From: Chloroflexota bacterium
GTDB taxonomy: Bacteria; Chloroflexota; Dehalococcoidia; UBA3495
DNA length: 58,837 bases
Direction of reading: 5' to 3'
Assembly (NCBI GenBank): GCA_022563275.1
Contig: JADFNR010000001.1
Span: 19,444 to 78,280 of the forward strand
In this document: positions 34,101 to 45,063 of the stretch, piece by piece
How positions within the stretch are numbered: the first letter of the stretch is position 1
How the letters are laid out: each line of letters begins with the position of its first letter
Program-made: the position numbers and the translations under genes
The notes under the pieces: model-generated
Database searches by the model: none
Told to the model about the DNA's origin: nothing
Seen by the model: the letters and a program-made list of their open reading frames with translations, nothing else

Positions 34101-35646
34101 GTTTCCCGGCCAGGGTGTTCATCTTCTCCAAGGTATCGGGGTCATAGACCGGGAACTGCCAGACGTCGTAGGAATACAGGTTGGGCACGAACTCGTCCCA
34201 GTGGTTGTCGCTTACGATGGCCGTGCCCTGAGGCACGTTGGCGTTGATCCACTCCGATGCCGTAACCGCCGGATGGTCCTCCTCGTAGACCCGCTGGAAA
34301 GCCAGAGCGTAGAAACCGGTGGCGGCCACCACCAAGACCACCACGGCTATCGCGATGCCAGGCAGGAAACGGGCCGGGCCGGCCTCACGCCATACCAAGT
34401 GAACCGGCGGCGGCCGGTAGGCGGACACCATCCAGAGCAGCATCCTGGAGCCCATGATGATCATCACCGGCATGAGCGGAAAAACGTACCGCAGGAAATG
34501 GACCTCGAAACTCTCCAAGAAGATGAATCCCGGCACAACCCAGGCAAGCAAGAACAGGTCCGCCCGCCGGGTCCCCTTGCTGACCGCCGCCACCACCGCG
34601 GTGAAGGGGATGGATACCCAGGCAACCACGCCCAATGGAATGCCCAGGCCCCACACCGACGACTGCTGTATCTGATAGATAAACGCAGGCGTGTCGATGT
34701 ACTGGATGGTGAAGGGCCACAGTCCGGCGTTCCGGGCCATGCGGGTCTGCGCGGCCAGGTCACCCACGAAAGCGCCTACGTCCAATAGGGCGTAGGGCGC
34801 CGAGATGAAGAACACCCCCGCCGCAACCGCCCCGGCAAGGGCGGCGTGGCTGAAGATGCGCTGCACCAGTTCCGGGGTAATCTGGGACCATTCGCCGTCC
34901 ACCTCGTCCAGGACGCGGTACCAATACACCAGGAACATGGGAGCCAAGATGGGCAGGATGCTCACCTTGGGCGCGAGGGCCAGACCTAGAATCAGGCCCA
35001 ATATCGCCGAGTCCCGCAACTGTTTGCGTTCCACCATCCGCCACATGGCCCAGAAACTGGCCATGATGAAGAGCACGGAGAAGGTCTCGGGACGGTAGAA
35101 GTGGCTGTTCTGGATGTTGAACACCGAAAGCGCGGTGAAGCCCGCCGCCAACAGTCCCACCCCGTTGCCATATAGCTTCCGGCCCAACACGAAGACCATG
35201 GCCACGGTACCGACGTCCGCCAGCGCGGAAAGCGGGCGGCCGAAATAGCGCATGTCCAGAGAGTTCAGGTCGGTGAACAATTCCGCTATGGAGCGGAAGA
35301 AGACCATCACGTAGATGAGGATGCTGCCCAGCGGGAACCAATGGGGATTCAGGGGACTGCGGTCTGCGTCCAGCAGCGTACGGATCCCAGGCAGTCCCGG
35401 CTGGGCGTCCGGTTCACCCCTCAGGTAGCCGCAGTCCTGGGCGTTGGGCGCGTCGGTTAGCAGGTCGTACATGCATCCGGCGCGCATGTAGATGTCCCGC
35501 TCATCGGGGTGGAACGCGTAACCCTGGTCCCAGTTGATGCCGTTCAGCCGCAGGCCAAGGGCCACGACGAGGATAACCAGCAACAAGTAGAACGACCAGG
35601 AAACGCGTCCGCCAAAACTCAGAATATGATTGGACCTAAATGCCAA
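31174..35646 (-). CDS. GT39-like / DUF2298 fusion membrane protein
   Basis: A 1490-residue polytopic membrane protein. The first half (about 1-680) resembles GT-C/GT39 mannosyltransferases: an early loop with NWDQGYAFHPDERDIY carrying the acidic residues, many membrane segments, and an exported region with EWINANVPQGTAIVSDNHWDE. The second half (about 690-1490) is DUF2298: EKPMELAYLTAVVRS, PPYDPWFAGGYLNYYYWGY, a long membrane region and the closing GLPTVIGWPWHQIQQR and KYRVKYVVVGDLER. Both halves suit lipid-linked sugar transfer at the outer face of the membrane, perhaps for glycoproteins or glycolipids; neither reaction is proven here. The start is TTG with AAGGA 7-8 nt upstream. The gene stands alone between terminators. 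Confidence 0.85.
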   Translation of the reverse strand: MAFRSNHILSFGGRVSWSFYLLLVILVVALGLRLNGINWDQGYAFHPDERDIYMRAGCMYDLLTDAPNAQDCGYLRGEPDAQPGLPGIRTLLDADRSPLNPHWFPLGSILIYVMVFFRSIAELFTDLNSLDMRYFGRPLSALADVGTVAMVFVLGRKLYGNGVGLLAAGFTALSVFNIQNSHFYRPETFSVLFIMASFWAMWRMVERKQLRDSAILGLILGLALAPKVSILPILAPMFLVYWYRVLDEVDGEWSQITPELVQRIFSHAALAGAVAAGVFFISAPYALLDVGAFVGDLAAQTRMARNAGLWPFTIQYIDTPAFIYQIQQSSVWGLGIPLGVVAWVSIPFTAVVAAVSKGTRRADLFLLAWVVPGFIFLESFEVHFLRYVFPLMPVMIIMGSRMLLWMVSAYRPPPVHLVWREAGPARFLPGIAIAVVVLVVAATGFYALAFQRVYEEDHPAVTASEWINANVPQGTAIVSDNHWDEFVPNLYSYDVWQFPVYDPDTLEKMNTLAGKLASSEYVVFYSSRPYASAARAPDRFPFSNRYYQSLFDGSLGYRLERSFTNYPKLFGVSFRDDAIGRAGLEQPEPLNPEESSAITLNLGYADDNVVGYDHPRVLLFKNSAHLSEAVIRVQLKIIPQAADDRPVGGLMLSADDLISQQEGGTFSDIVDRDSWTNKLPVLAWLLVVEIIYLAALPLTMFIFRPLPDRGIILARIFGLLAVSYVAWISVSLGWMEFSRTAVYLGLAVVAGLSLAALALRWQEITGFLREHWRLLLFGEALFLAAFLAFVLLRHANPDLWHPFRGGEKPMELAYLTAVVRSTTLPPYDPWFAGGYLNYYYWGYFVVSSIIRVTSILPTTAFNLAVPLFFALTVTGAYTLVYNLTEGVRQRRASGHLISLPGLGILPLLSSGEDRAPWRQWAWSPVGAGLTAGLFTAVVGNLDGMVQMVQNSWHRVVDGVPFAAFDFWRSSRMLPNLDNIDPNPLAFWVPAKLAEYSDVSFHITEFPFFTFLFADLHAHMMVIPFTLLVIGLGLNLVVGLKDGGWLWTIVSAMALALGLGALWVVNSWDFPTYLILTVGLLSLAVYFTDGTRTEKLALLTVLVVGVGALSILAFLPFHLNYETFNSGLDVSKWRTPVDRFLGIHGLFLFVIASFLLYQARGTFKELVWGLRDNGPDSTVPGITWLRVCVAGGILAAVFFGAAGFWNVALLFVFLTLAGMVAWRIFASQDEDRPFEIVPLVLLGLALLIGIGVDLVRVEGDIGRMNTFFKYYLEIWVLLSIVSAYMLWHLGSSGFLRPSIGWRSGAWLVVLVVLIGSSLIYTALGSRARISDRFTDGPSTLDGAAYMSEALHQEQEQPLELKWDQEAIRWIQDNVEGSPVILEAHLVQYRWGARFANYTGLPTVIGWPWHQIQQRAAYSYAIQDRAEDVKEMYETTDEERALELLRKYRVKYVVVGDLERIVYGGEGLGKFENLARKVFENQGTAIYEGRWN

Positions 35647-35715
35647 AGTCAGTCCTTAACGCCGTGGACAAATCTTGGAGGTATCCAACACATCGCCGAC
35701 ATATTGATAGTAAAC

Positions 35716-35721
35716 ATTATA
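35716..35721 (-). promoter_or_regulatory. -10 hexamer for the DUF2298 gene
   Basis: Perfect TATAAT on the minus strand, about 70 nt before the TTG start and 28 nt after the gap terminator. No clear -35 at 16-18 bp. Confidence 0.45.
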
Positions 35722-35748
35722 TTTCGGCCGCCGGCTCCTCCGTTTATG

Positions 35749-35787
35749 AAAAAATCCCCCGTCCCCAAGAAAATGGGGGCCGGGGGA
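35749..35787 (-). terminator. Intrinsic terminator of gap
   Basis: On the minus strand TCCCCCgGCCCC (35787-35775) pairs with GGGGaCGGGGGA (35766-35755) around a T-rich loop, then six T (35754-35749). It ends about 65 nt after the gap stop codon. Confidence 0.88.
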
Positions 35788-35850
35788 CTTTCCCATGGTT
35801 TGCCGGAACTCTTAAAAGCCCCGTTCGAACTTACGGATGGACCCGTATTC

Positions 35851-36930
<1,080 letters not shown>

Positions 36931-36956
36931 TCAGATAGTCCGAATTTGCCGGGTAC

Positions 36957-36985
36957 ATGATACCTGCTGCACCGGCGGTTGGAAA
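36957..36985 (-). promoter_or_regulatory. Possible promoter of gap
   Basis: Minus strand TTTCCA (36985-36980), 17-bp spacer, TATCAT (36962-36957). Start near 36950 would give an 86-nt leader. An 11-bp direct repeat GCACCGGCGGT flanks it. Confidence 0.45.
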
Positions 36986-37059
36986 GAGAATCTCGCGCCT
37001 TTTGATGCACATACATCGGAATGCGAGGGAGTGACTATGGCCCCGGCTTGAATTCGAGC

Positions 37060-38412
<1,353 letters not shown>

Positions 38413-38907
38413 TTAGCGGTGGCCGCCGCTGGCCGCGACCGCCGCCAAGGCCTTGTCCACGGCGTCGGCGGGGTTTTCGGCCTGGATGATGGAGCCATTG
38501 ACGTCGATGCCGTCGCCGTTGGTCGTCAGAGCCCAGGTCTTTAGGCCGACCACGGGGATGCCGTCGGCCAGGGCGTGACCGATCTCCGAAAGGGTCCCAA
38601 AAGCCCCACCCACGGCGATCACCGCCTCGCCGGTGTGGACCACGATCACGTTTCGGGAGTAGCCCATGCTGGTGACGATGGGGATATCCACGTAGCTATT
38701 GGCTTCGGCCGCCGCCCGGCCCGGCAGGATCCCGATGGTGGTGCCGCCCTCGGCCTTGGCGCCCCGGCAGACAGCCTCCATGATCCCGCTCAGTCCGCCG
38801 CAAACGACCATGATGTCCCGGCGGGCCAATTCACGCCCAACCTCTTCCGCCAGTTCCACGTGCTCCCGAGTTGCTGGATTGCTGCTGCCGATCACTGAGA
38901 TTATCAT
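38413..38907 (-). CDS. TIGR00725 family protein (LOG-like Rossmann fold)
   Basis: A 164-residue protein with ISVIGSSNPA at the start, VVCGGLSGIMEAVCRGA, GILPG and the GGAFGTLSEIG loop. This is the PGGxGTxxE-type motif of lysine-decarboxylase-like (LOG) nucleotide-binding proteins in the TIGR00725 subgroup. LOG enzymes release cytokinin bases from nucleoside monophosphates, but TIGR00725 members are not functionally defined. The first gene of the pair with eno, under a TATAAT at 38970-38975; AAGG precedes the ATG. Confidence 0.87.
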   Translation of the reverse strand: MIISVIGSSNPATREHVELAEEVGRELARRDIMVVCGGLSGIMEAVCRGAKAEGGTTIGILPGRAAAEANSYVDIPIVTSMGYSRNVIVVHTGEAVIAVGGAFGTLSEIGHALADGIPVVGLKTWALTTNGDGIDVNGSIIQAENPADAVDKALAAVAASGGHR

Positions 38908-38969
38908 CTTTGGTTAGCCTTAGATACGGAGATATTACGCCTGACGGTTGGACTCCATAAGGGAGGATG

Positions 38970-38975
38970 ATTATA
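38970..38975 (-). promoter_or_regulatory. -10 hexamer for TIGR00725-eno
   Basis: Perfect TATAAT on the minus strand, 62 nt before the ATG at 38907. No good -35 is seen. Confidence 0.4.
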
Positions 38976-39042
38976 TCAGACCGTTTCCATCCGCCTGCCG
39001 GTCACGATGCCTGATTCCCTGATTCAATATCGACGATGCCGG

Positions 39043-40542
39043 TCAGGACATGACGGCGCGGCTGGCGGCCTCGATGGCTTCAAGCAATGGCCGGGGATAG
39101 ACGCCCAACCAGATTATGGCCGCCACGCCGGAGCCCAGCACCGTCAACATCGGTAACGACGGACGCCTGGTCAACGCCGGGTATTCTTCCAAGAGATCGC
39201 CGCCGCCTTCCCCGGCCGGAGCCGGCTCGATGTAGACCTGGCGCAGGATATTCAGATAGTAGTACAGGGAGATCAGACTGCTGAAGATGGCCAGAGCGGC
39301 CAGCCAGAGAAATCCTTCGGTCGCCACGGCGGTGAACAGATAGAACTTCATGGTGAACCCAGCGAATATGGGCAGTCCGGCCAAGGAGAACAGACCCATT
39401 CCCAAACACACAGCCAAGAAAGGCTGGTGGTCCGCCAGACCGCCCAGGTCTGTAATCAACTCTTTGCCAGTCATGTTGAAGAAGGAGATCAAGGCCGCGA
39501 AGACCACCATGTTGGTTATCGAATAACCCACCAGATAGAACATCACGCCGTTGGAGGCCAGGTCCGAGTTGGTGGACAGCGCGGTGATGCCGGCCAGGAT
39601 GAACCCGGCATGCCCGATGCTGGAATAGGCCATCAGCCGTTTCAGGTTCTTCTGCGCCAGGGCCACCAGGTTGCCCACCAGCATGCTGACGGCGGCCAAC
39701 GCCGCGAAGACCAACTGCCACTGCTCCCAACGTTCGGCGGCGGGGACGAAACCTTCCCCAACCAGACGCAATAACAAGGCGAATGCCGCGGCCTTGGAGC
39801 CGATGGCCAGGTACGCCGTAACAGGGTAGGGCGCGCCTTCGTAGACGTCGGGGGCCCACATGTGGAAGGGCACCGCGGAGACCTTGAACATCAGTCCCAC
39901 CAGGATCAGGCCCACGCCGACCCAGAGCGCCGGGCTAACATCGGTGGCCGCCGCCAACCCGATGGCGATGTCGTCGAACTTGGTCACACCCAGGGTGCTG
40001 TAGACCATGCTCACGCCGTAGAGGAGGATGGCCGAAGACACCGCGCCGACGATGATGTACTTGAGGGCGCTCTCATTGGACTTGGCGCTGTCCTTGGCGT
40101 AGGCCGCCAACACGTAGAGGCTGAAGCTGAGCAGTTCCAAAGCGATGTAGGCCGTCAGCAATTCCCGGGACTGGGCCATCAGGTTCATTCCCAGGATCGA
40201 GAACAGCAGCAGCCCATAGAATTCGCCTTGATATTTGAGCCGGTGCTCCACGAAGTCCATGGAACTGAGGATGATGAACACGCCCATCCCCAAGAAGAAG
40301 ACCTTGAAGAAGAGAGAGAACGAGTCCACCGCCAACAGGCCGTTGTATAGGGACTCTTCCTCGTCCCACAGCATGACCAGCGACAGCACGATCAAGGCGA
40401 TCAGGCCGGCGATGGAAAGCCATGCCAGGTAGCCCTTCCGGCCTTTGGGCAGGAACAGGTCCACGGTGAAGACCAAGAACGCCAAGCCCGCCAGAGCGAA
40501 CTCAGGTGTCAGCAGTTCAAGGTTGTCGGATAGACCGTTCAC
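39043..40542 (-). CDS. nuoN: NADH-quinone oxidoreductase subunit N
   Basis: A 499-residue antiporter-like membrane subunit of complex I with 13-14 hydrophobic segments. Typical segments: ELLSFSLYVLAAYAKD, ESALKYIIVGAVSSAI, FKVSAVPFHMWAPDVYEGAP and NLKRLMAYSSIGHAG, which include the glutamate, lysine and histidine residues of the proton path. GTG start 6 nt after nuoM. Last gene of the operon; no clear terminator follows. Confidence 0.96.
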   Translation of the reverse strand: MNGLSDNLELLTPEFALAGLAFLVFTVDLFLPKGRKGYLAWLSIAGLIALIVLSLVMLWDEEESLYNGLLAVDSFSLFFKVFFLGMGVFIILSSMDFVEHRLKYQGEFYGLLLFSILGMNLMAQSRELLTAYIALELLSFSLYVLAAYAKDSAKSNESALKYIIVGAVSSAILLYGVSMVYSTLGVTKFDDIAIGLAAATDVSPALWVGVGLILVGLMFKVSAVPFHMWAPDVYEGAPYPVTAYLAIGSKAAAFALLLRLVGEGFVPAAERWEQWQLVFAALAAVSMLVGNLVALAQKNLKRLMAYSSIGHAGFILAGITALSTNSDLASNGVMFYLVGYSITNMVVFAALISFFNMTGKELITDLGGLADHQPFLAVCLGMGLFSLAGLPIFAGFTMKFYLFTAVATEGFLWLAALAIFSSLISLYYYLNILRQVYIEPAPAGEGGGDLLEEYPALTRRPSLPMLTVLGSGVAAIIWLGVYPRPLLEAIEAASRAVMS

Positions 40543-40548
40543 TACCGG

Positions 40549-42060
40549 TTACACTCCTGGAATCGTCTGGACGCCAACGTTGATGACCCGCAACAGAGGG
40601 TCCGGCCAGACCCCGACGAAGATCAATATTCCGACGAATGCCGCGCCCACGGCCATTTCAACTGGGCTGGCGTCGGGGAGGCCGGCCCATCGCTCGTCCG
40701 CCTCGCCCATGAAGGTCCTCGCCAATAGACGCAAGATATAGATCGCCGTCAGCGCCGCACCGATGACCGCCAGGACGGCCAATGGCATATAGGTACGGAA
40801 CGCCCCGGTGAATACCATGAACTCGGCGATGAACCCGCTCAGGCCGGGCAATCCCAGAGATGCCAGACCGGCGATGGCGAAGAAGAAACTGTTCACGGGC
40901 ATCCGGCTGGCCAACCCGTTCAAGACCGCGATGTCGCGGGTGTGTGTCCGGTCGTAGATCGCCCCGACCAGGAGGAACATGAGGGCCGTCATGATGCCGT
41001 GGGAGAACATCTGCAAGACAGCGCCGCCCACGCCGATATTATCCAGGGTCGCGATGCCGATGAGCACGTAGCCCATGTGGCTAACGCTGGAATATCCGAT
41101 GATGTACTTCAAATCATTTTGGGACATGGCCGAAACCGCGCCGTAGAGGACATTCACGCTGCCTAAACTGATCAACACCGGCATCCAGGCGTCGGCGCCT
41201 TCGGGCAGCAGGAACATGCCGACGCGGATGATGCCGTAGGCCCCAAGTTTCATCAGCACGCCGGCATGGAGCATGCTCACCGCGGTGGGCGCCGCCACGT
41301 GGCCGTCGGGCGACCAGGTATGGAACGGCCAGAGGCCGGCCAGAACACCGAATCCCACCATGAACAACGGGAAGACCCAGATCTGGAAATTCCTGTCGAA
41401 CTGCCCTGTCTCGGCCAATACCGCCAAGCCTTGGAGCGAGAACGTCGCCGCTCCCAGGTCCGAAGCCTGGGAATATAACGCCAGGATGCCGATCCAAACC
41501 AGGATGCTTCCCCCCACCAAGAACATCAGCAGTTTCATCGCCCCGTATTCTTTCGTGCGCAGGAAGGTGCCGAAATCGGTGCTGCTGCCCCAGACGCCGA
41601 TGAGCAGGTACATGGGCAGAACGGCCAGTTCGTAGAAAAAGAACAGGAAGAATAGGTCGCGTGCGACGAACACACCGTAGACCCCGGCCGACAGGGCAAA
41701 CAGCAGCACGAAGAAATCGCGGGTGCGGTATTTCACGGTCTGGGAGACCAGCACCCCGCCGAACAACACGATACCGTTCAGCAGCACCATTGGGGCGGAG
41801 ATGCCGTCGATCCCCAGGGACAATTTGATGTCCAGCGGGCCGGGCAGCCATTCGTAGCTGCTTAGATATTGGAACCCGCCCCGGCCATAGTCGTAATTCG
41901 CGAAGATGACCAGCGATAAGGCCAGAGATATGGCCGCGATAAAGATGGCAAAATACCAGGCCTCTTTGCTCTGGCCGCCGGGCATGAACATCATGGAGGC
42001 CGCACCGGCCAGGGGCACCACTATCAGCAGCAGCATCGCTACCTGGTCGAAATCGTTCAT
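40549..42060 (-). CDS. nuoM: NADH-quinone oxidoreductase subunit M
   Basis: A 503-residue antiporter-like subunit, about 14 membrane segments. Family markers: FFFYELAVLPMYLLIGVWG with the conserved glutamate, PFHTWSPDGHVAAPTAVSMLHAGVLMKLGAYG, and NDLKYIIGYSSVSHMGYVLIG. It takes part in proton pumping in the membrane arm. Its ATG overlaps, as ATGA, the stop of a 39-codon ORF that fills the gap after nuoL. Confidence 0.97.
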   Translation of the reverse strand: MNDFDQVAMLLLIVVPLAGAASMMFMPGGQSKEAWYFAIFIAAISLALSLVIFANYDYGRGGFQYLSSYEWLPGPLDIKLSLGIDGISAPMVLLNGIVLFGGVLVSQTVKYRTRDFFVLLFALSAGVYGVFVARDLFFLFFFYELAVLPMYLLIGVWGSSTDFGTFLRTKEYGAMKLLMFLVGGSILVWIGILALYSQASDLGAATFSLQGLAVLAETGQFDRNFQIWVFPLFMVGFGVLAGLWPFHTWSPDGHVAAPTAVSMLHAGVLMKLGAYGIIRVGMFLLPEGADAWMPVLISLGSVNVLYGAVSAMSQNDLKYIIGYSSVSHMGYVLIGIATLDNIGVGGAVLQMFSHGIMTALMFLLVGAIYDRTHTRDIAVLNGLASRMPVNSFFFAIAGLASLGLPGLSGFIAEFMVFTGAFRTYMPLAVLAVIGAALTAIYILRLLARTFMGEADERWAGLPDASPVEMAVGAAFVGILIFVGVWPDPLLRVINVGVQTIPGV

Positions 42061-42176
42061 GGCCCGCCGCCAATCACCGGGCGGGCGGTGACAAAGTTTG
42101 AAGCGGTTTCAAACGGTGGTCCGTATAGGGTCTTGAAATAGCCTCTAATAGCTGCGGTATGGGAGACAGCGGCCAT
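42057..42176 (-). CDS. 39-codon ORF exactly filling the nuoL-nuoM gap
   Basis: Reads MAAVSHTAAIRGYFKTLYGP and on to ARPVIGGGP. Its ATG follows the nuoL stop with no gap (TAGATG), and its TGA overlaps the nuoM start (ATGA), the arrangement of a translationally coupled operon gene. No domain or membrane segment is recognised; it is basic, with aromatic residues in the middle. A short hairpin (42096-42102 with 42108-42114) lies inside. It may instead be a coupling leader for nuoM without a functional product. Confidence 0.5.
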   Translation of the reverse strand: MAAVSHTAAIRGYFKTLYGPPFETASNFVTARPVIGGGP

Positions 42177-44096
42177 CTACGCCACCCTCAGCCAAACGAA
42201 GATGCCCAATCCCACAGAACCCAGGGCCATGCCCAGAGCGTAACTAGAAACGTTGCCGGTAACGTGCAGCCGCAGCATGATGCCGAACTTCCGGGTCACG
42301 TCGGCCGGGCCGTTCACGAGGATGTCATTGATGATCGCCCGGTCGAAGTAGCCGATGAAGCGGGCGAAGACCAACACCACGTGGTCCACGGTCCACTGGT
42401 AGACCTCATCGAAGTAATACTTGTTCTCGATCACCTTCAAGATACCCGCGTTACGGGACCGTATGCCTTCCAGCGAGATGCTTCGCCGGACGTAGATCAG
42501 ATAGGCCACCGTGAAGGCCGCGACGGCCATGACGATGGACAGGGCACCCAGCCAAACCTTGAAGTGGAACTCCTCTCCATGCCCGAAGAACAAGAAGGTG
42601 CCAAACCCCCCAAAGCTGCCGGGCCAGTTGAAACTGATCAGGCCGAACCCAAGGGCCAACACGCCCAACAACACCATGGGTAACGCCATGGCGATGGGGG
42701 CGTCGTGGACCTGGTTATTCCGTTCCTTCAACGGGCCGAAGAAAACCAAGAACATGGCCCGTCCCATGTAGAGTGCGCTGAGCAGGGCCGTGAAAAGGGT
42801 CAAAACGATGAACGTGAGGTTGCGGTTGTCGCTCACCGCCACCAATATCTCATCCTTGCTCCAGAAACCGGCCAGGATGGGGATACCGCCCAGGGACAAC
42901 GCCCCGATGGAGAAGACTATGGCGGTCAGCGGCATGACCTTTCTCAGGCCGCCCATCTCACCGGTCTCTTGAAGTTCGGTGCTGTGGAGGACGCTGCCGG
43001 CGCCCAAGAACAATAGCGCCTTGGAGAAGCCGTGGGCCATCAGATGGAAGATGGCCGCGGTATAGCCGAAGGCGCCAAGGGATAGCATCATCAGACCCAG
43101 ATGGCTGATGGTGGAGTAGGCCAGTATCCGCTTCAGGTCCGTGGCCACCAGGGCTATCGTCGCGGCCATCAGCGCCGTCGCCAACCCAACGATGGAGACA
43201 ACAAGCAGCGGGACGGCATCGTAAGCCTCAAAGAGGGGGAAGGTGCGGGCTACCAGATAGACGCCCGCGATCACCATGGTCGCGGCGTGGATCAGGGCGC
43301 TGACCGGGGTAGGACCCTCCATGGCGTCGGGAAGCCAAACGTGGAAGGGTATCTGGGCCGACTTGCCCATGGCGCCCAGGAACAGCAATATGGCGGAGGC
43401 CGTCGCCACTCCCTCGCTCATGGCGCCGGTGCGGACCGCCTCGAAGGCATCCAGCATGCTGAAGCTGCCCACTTCCCGCCAGATGAGCAAGATGCCTATC
43501 AGGAGGCCGACATCGCCGATCCTGGTGACGATGAAGGCCTTCTTGGCCGCCTCCCGGGCCTTGGGCCGCTCGTGCCAGAACCCGATCAACAGGTAAGAGC
43601 AGATACCCACCAACTCCCAGGCGACGTAGAGCAACAGGAAGTTGTCGGCCAGCACCAGGGTTAGCATGGAGGCGGCGAACAGTGAATGGACCGCGAAGTA
43701 CCAGCCAAAGCGCGGGTCGCCCTTCATGTAGGCCAAGGAATAGACCTGGACCATGAGGGCCACGAAAGTCACCAGGCCCAGCATGGCGATGGTCAGCGGG
43801 TCGATCAAGATGCCCCAGAAAAGGGTGACGCTGCCCGCGGCCCCAACTATCCCGGCGTTGAACCAGGTCCGTTCGTAATCACAGGTGAGCAGGCCGGTGT
43901 TCTCGCTGGTGAAGCAGCCGCTGGTGGCGCTGGTGGCGCCCAACCAAGAATTGAGCACGAACCAGAAAACCACGAACCCGCCGCCGATGGCCAAGATCGA
44001 CAACCACGAACCCTTCCCCGGCAGGTATCTGCCGAAGACCACGATGATCGGCGCGGCGGCAAAGCCGAACACCGGTATGAGCCAGGCCCATTGCAT
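42177..44096 (-). CDS. nuoL: NADH-quinone oxidoreductase subunit L
   Basis: A 639-residue largest antiporter-like subunit, with the long C-terminal extension of NuoL (lateral helix). Markers: FLLLYVAWELVGICSYLLIGFW, AAKKAFIVTRIGDVGLLIGI, IPFHVWLPDAMEGPTPVSALIHAATMVIAGVYLVAR and DLKRILAYSTISHLGLM. The first codon is ATG 44096, with a TTG directly before it also possible. It follows nuoK by 40 nt. Confidence 0.97.
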   Translation of the reverse strand: MQWAWLIPVFGFAAAPIIVVFGRYLPGKGSWLSILAIGGGFVVFWFVLNSWLGATSATSGCFTSENTGLLTCDYERTWFNAGIVGAAGSVTLFWGILIDPLTIAMLGLVTFVALMVQVYSLAYMKGDPRFGWYFAVHSLFAASMLTLVLADNFLLLYVAWELVGICSYLLIGFWHERPKAREAAKKAFIVTRIGDVGLLIGILLIWREVGSFSMLDAFEAVRTGAMSEGVATASAILLFLGAMGKSAQIPFHVWLPDAMEGPTPVSALIHAATMVIAGVYLVARTFPLFEAYDAVPLLVVSIVGLATALMAATIALVATDLKRILAYSTISHLGLMMLSLGAFGYTAAIFHLMAHGFSKALLFLGAGSVLHSTELQETGEMGGLRKVMPLTAIVFSIGALSLGGIPILAGFWSKDEILVAVSDNRNLTFIVLTLFTALLSALYMGRAMFLVFFGPLKERNNQVHDAPIAMALPMVLLGVLALGFGLISFNWPGSFGGFGTFLFFGHGEEFHFKVWLGALSIVMAVAAFTVAYLIYVRRSISLEGIRSRNAGILKVIENKYYFDEVYQWTVDHVVLVFARFIGYFDRAIINDILVNGPADVTRKFGIMLRLHVTGNVSSYALGMALGSVGLGIFVWLRVA

Positions 44097-44136
44097 CAAG
44101 ACGTCACCCAGACGGGCGCGTTATTCGGTTTGGTAT

Positions 44137-44457
44137 CTACCATTTCATCAGATTGATCTCATCGACGTTGACCGTCGATCTGTTGCGGAACATCCGGAGG
44201 ATTATGGCCAGGGCCAAACCGACCTCGGCCGCGGCCACGGTGATGATAAAGATGGCGATCAATTGGCCGTCGAAGTTGGAGAAACGGCCGGTGCCTTCCA
44301 TGTGGGAAGCCGCAGCGATCAGGTTGATGTTCACCGCGTTCAGCATCAATTCGATGGACATCACGATGAGCACGGCGGAACGGCGGGCCATCACGCCATA
44401 GAGGCCGATGACGAAGAGGACCGCGCTCAGGAGTTGAAACCAGACCAGATCGATCAT
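44137..44457 (-). CDS. nuoK: NADH-quinone oxidoreductase subunit K
   Basis: A 106-residue three-helix MrpC-like subunit. Glutamates in VMSIELMLNAVNINL and VAAAEVGLALAI are the family's conserved membrane carboxylates. It lies 3 nt after nuoJ and is part of the E-channel region of the membrane arm. Confidence 0.96.
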   Translation of the reverse strand: MIDLVWFQLLSAVLFVIGLYGVMARRSAVLIVMSIELMLNAVNINLIAAASHMEGTGRFSNFDGQLIAIFIITVAAAEVGLALAIILRMFRNRSTVNVDEINLMKW

Positions 44458-44460
44458 CGG

Positions 44461-44955
44461 TTAGCCCTCCTCCTCCTCATCGTCCGATCGGGCGATGATT
44501 ATGGCCCCGATCAGGGCCACCAATAGCACCAGGGACGCGATCTCAAACGGGACGGCCCAAGTGGTGAAGAGGGACTCGCCGATACCGGTGAACGAGGCGT
44601 TCTGGGCCTGAGTGCCCTCCACCGAGTTTATGATGAAGGAAGGCGCTAGGACCCCCAAAAACGCCAGGGCGGCCAGGGCGGCCAAGGGCCATTGTTTGTT
44701 GTCGGTGATGCGGGGGTAATCTGAACCCCTGGTCAGCATGATGGCGAACAGGAGCACGATGATGATCGCCCCGCCGTAGATCAGCACCTGCACCAGGGCG
44801 AGGAATTCGGCGAATAGCACCAGGTAGACGCCGGCCACAGCGATCAGAGAGACCAATAACGCCAGCGCCGCGTGCACCACGTTGCGGGTGACCACCACCC
44901 CAAGTGCGCCGCCGATGGTCAGCACGGCCAGCGATATGAAAACGAACCAGGCCAT
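44461..44955 (-). CDS. nuoJ: NADH-quinone oxidoreductase subunit J
   Basis: A 164-residue five-helix subunit with the conserved VQVLIYGGAIIIVLLFAIML segment (pi-bulge helix). The C-terminus ends in an acidic run, DDEEEEG. The ATG directly follows the TAG of a short upstream ORF. It is the partner of NuoK and NuoA in the membrane arm. Confidence 0.95.
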   Translation of the reverse strand: MAWFVFISLAVLTIGGALGVVVTRNVVHAALALLVSLIAVAGVYLVLFAEFLALVQVLIYGGAIIIVLLFAIMLTRGSDYPRITDNKQWPLAALAALAFLGVLAPSFIINSVEGTQAQNASFTGIGESLFTTWAVPFEIASLVLLVALIGAIIIARSDDEEEEG

Positions 44956-45063
44956 CTAGGCAGTCGAACCCCGCCTCGCCGTAACTTTTTCGGCCATCAA
45001 CTTTCTCCCCTGCTCCGGCCCTTCCAAAATACGAGCCACCAGAACGGCGGCTCCCTTGATCAC
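44956..45063 (-). CDS. Short ORF (35 codons, possibly 50) immediately before nuoJ
   Basis: The frame encodes VIKGAAVLVARILEGPEQGR and ends AEKVTARRGSTA with TAG touching the nuoJ ATG (TAGATG). Starts possible: GTG 45063, TTG 45108 (50 codons) or, with the best ribosome site (GGGGAG), an ATG leaving only 13 codons. First codon positions are G-rich as in real genes. No family is recognised. It may be a small protein or a coupling leader. Confidence 0.4.
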   Translation of the reverse strand: MIKGAAVLVARILEGPEQGRKLMAEKVTARRGSTA

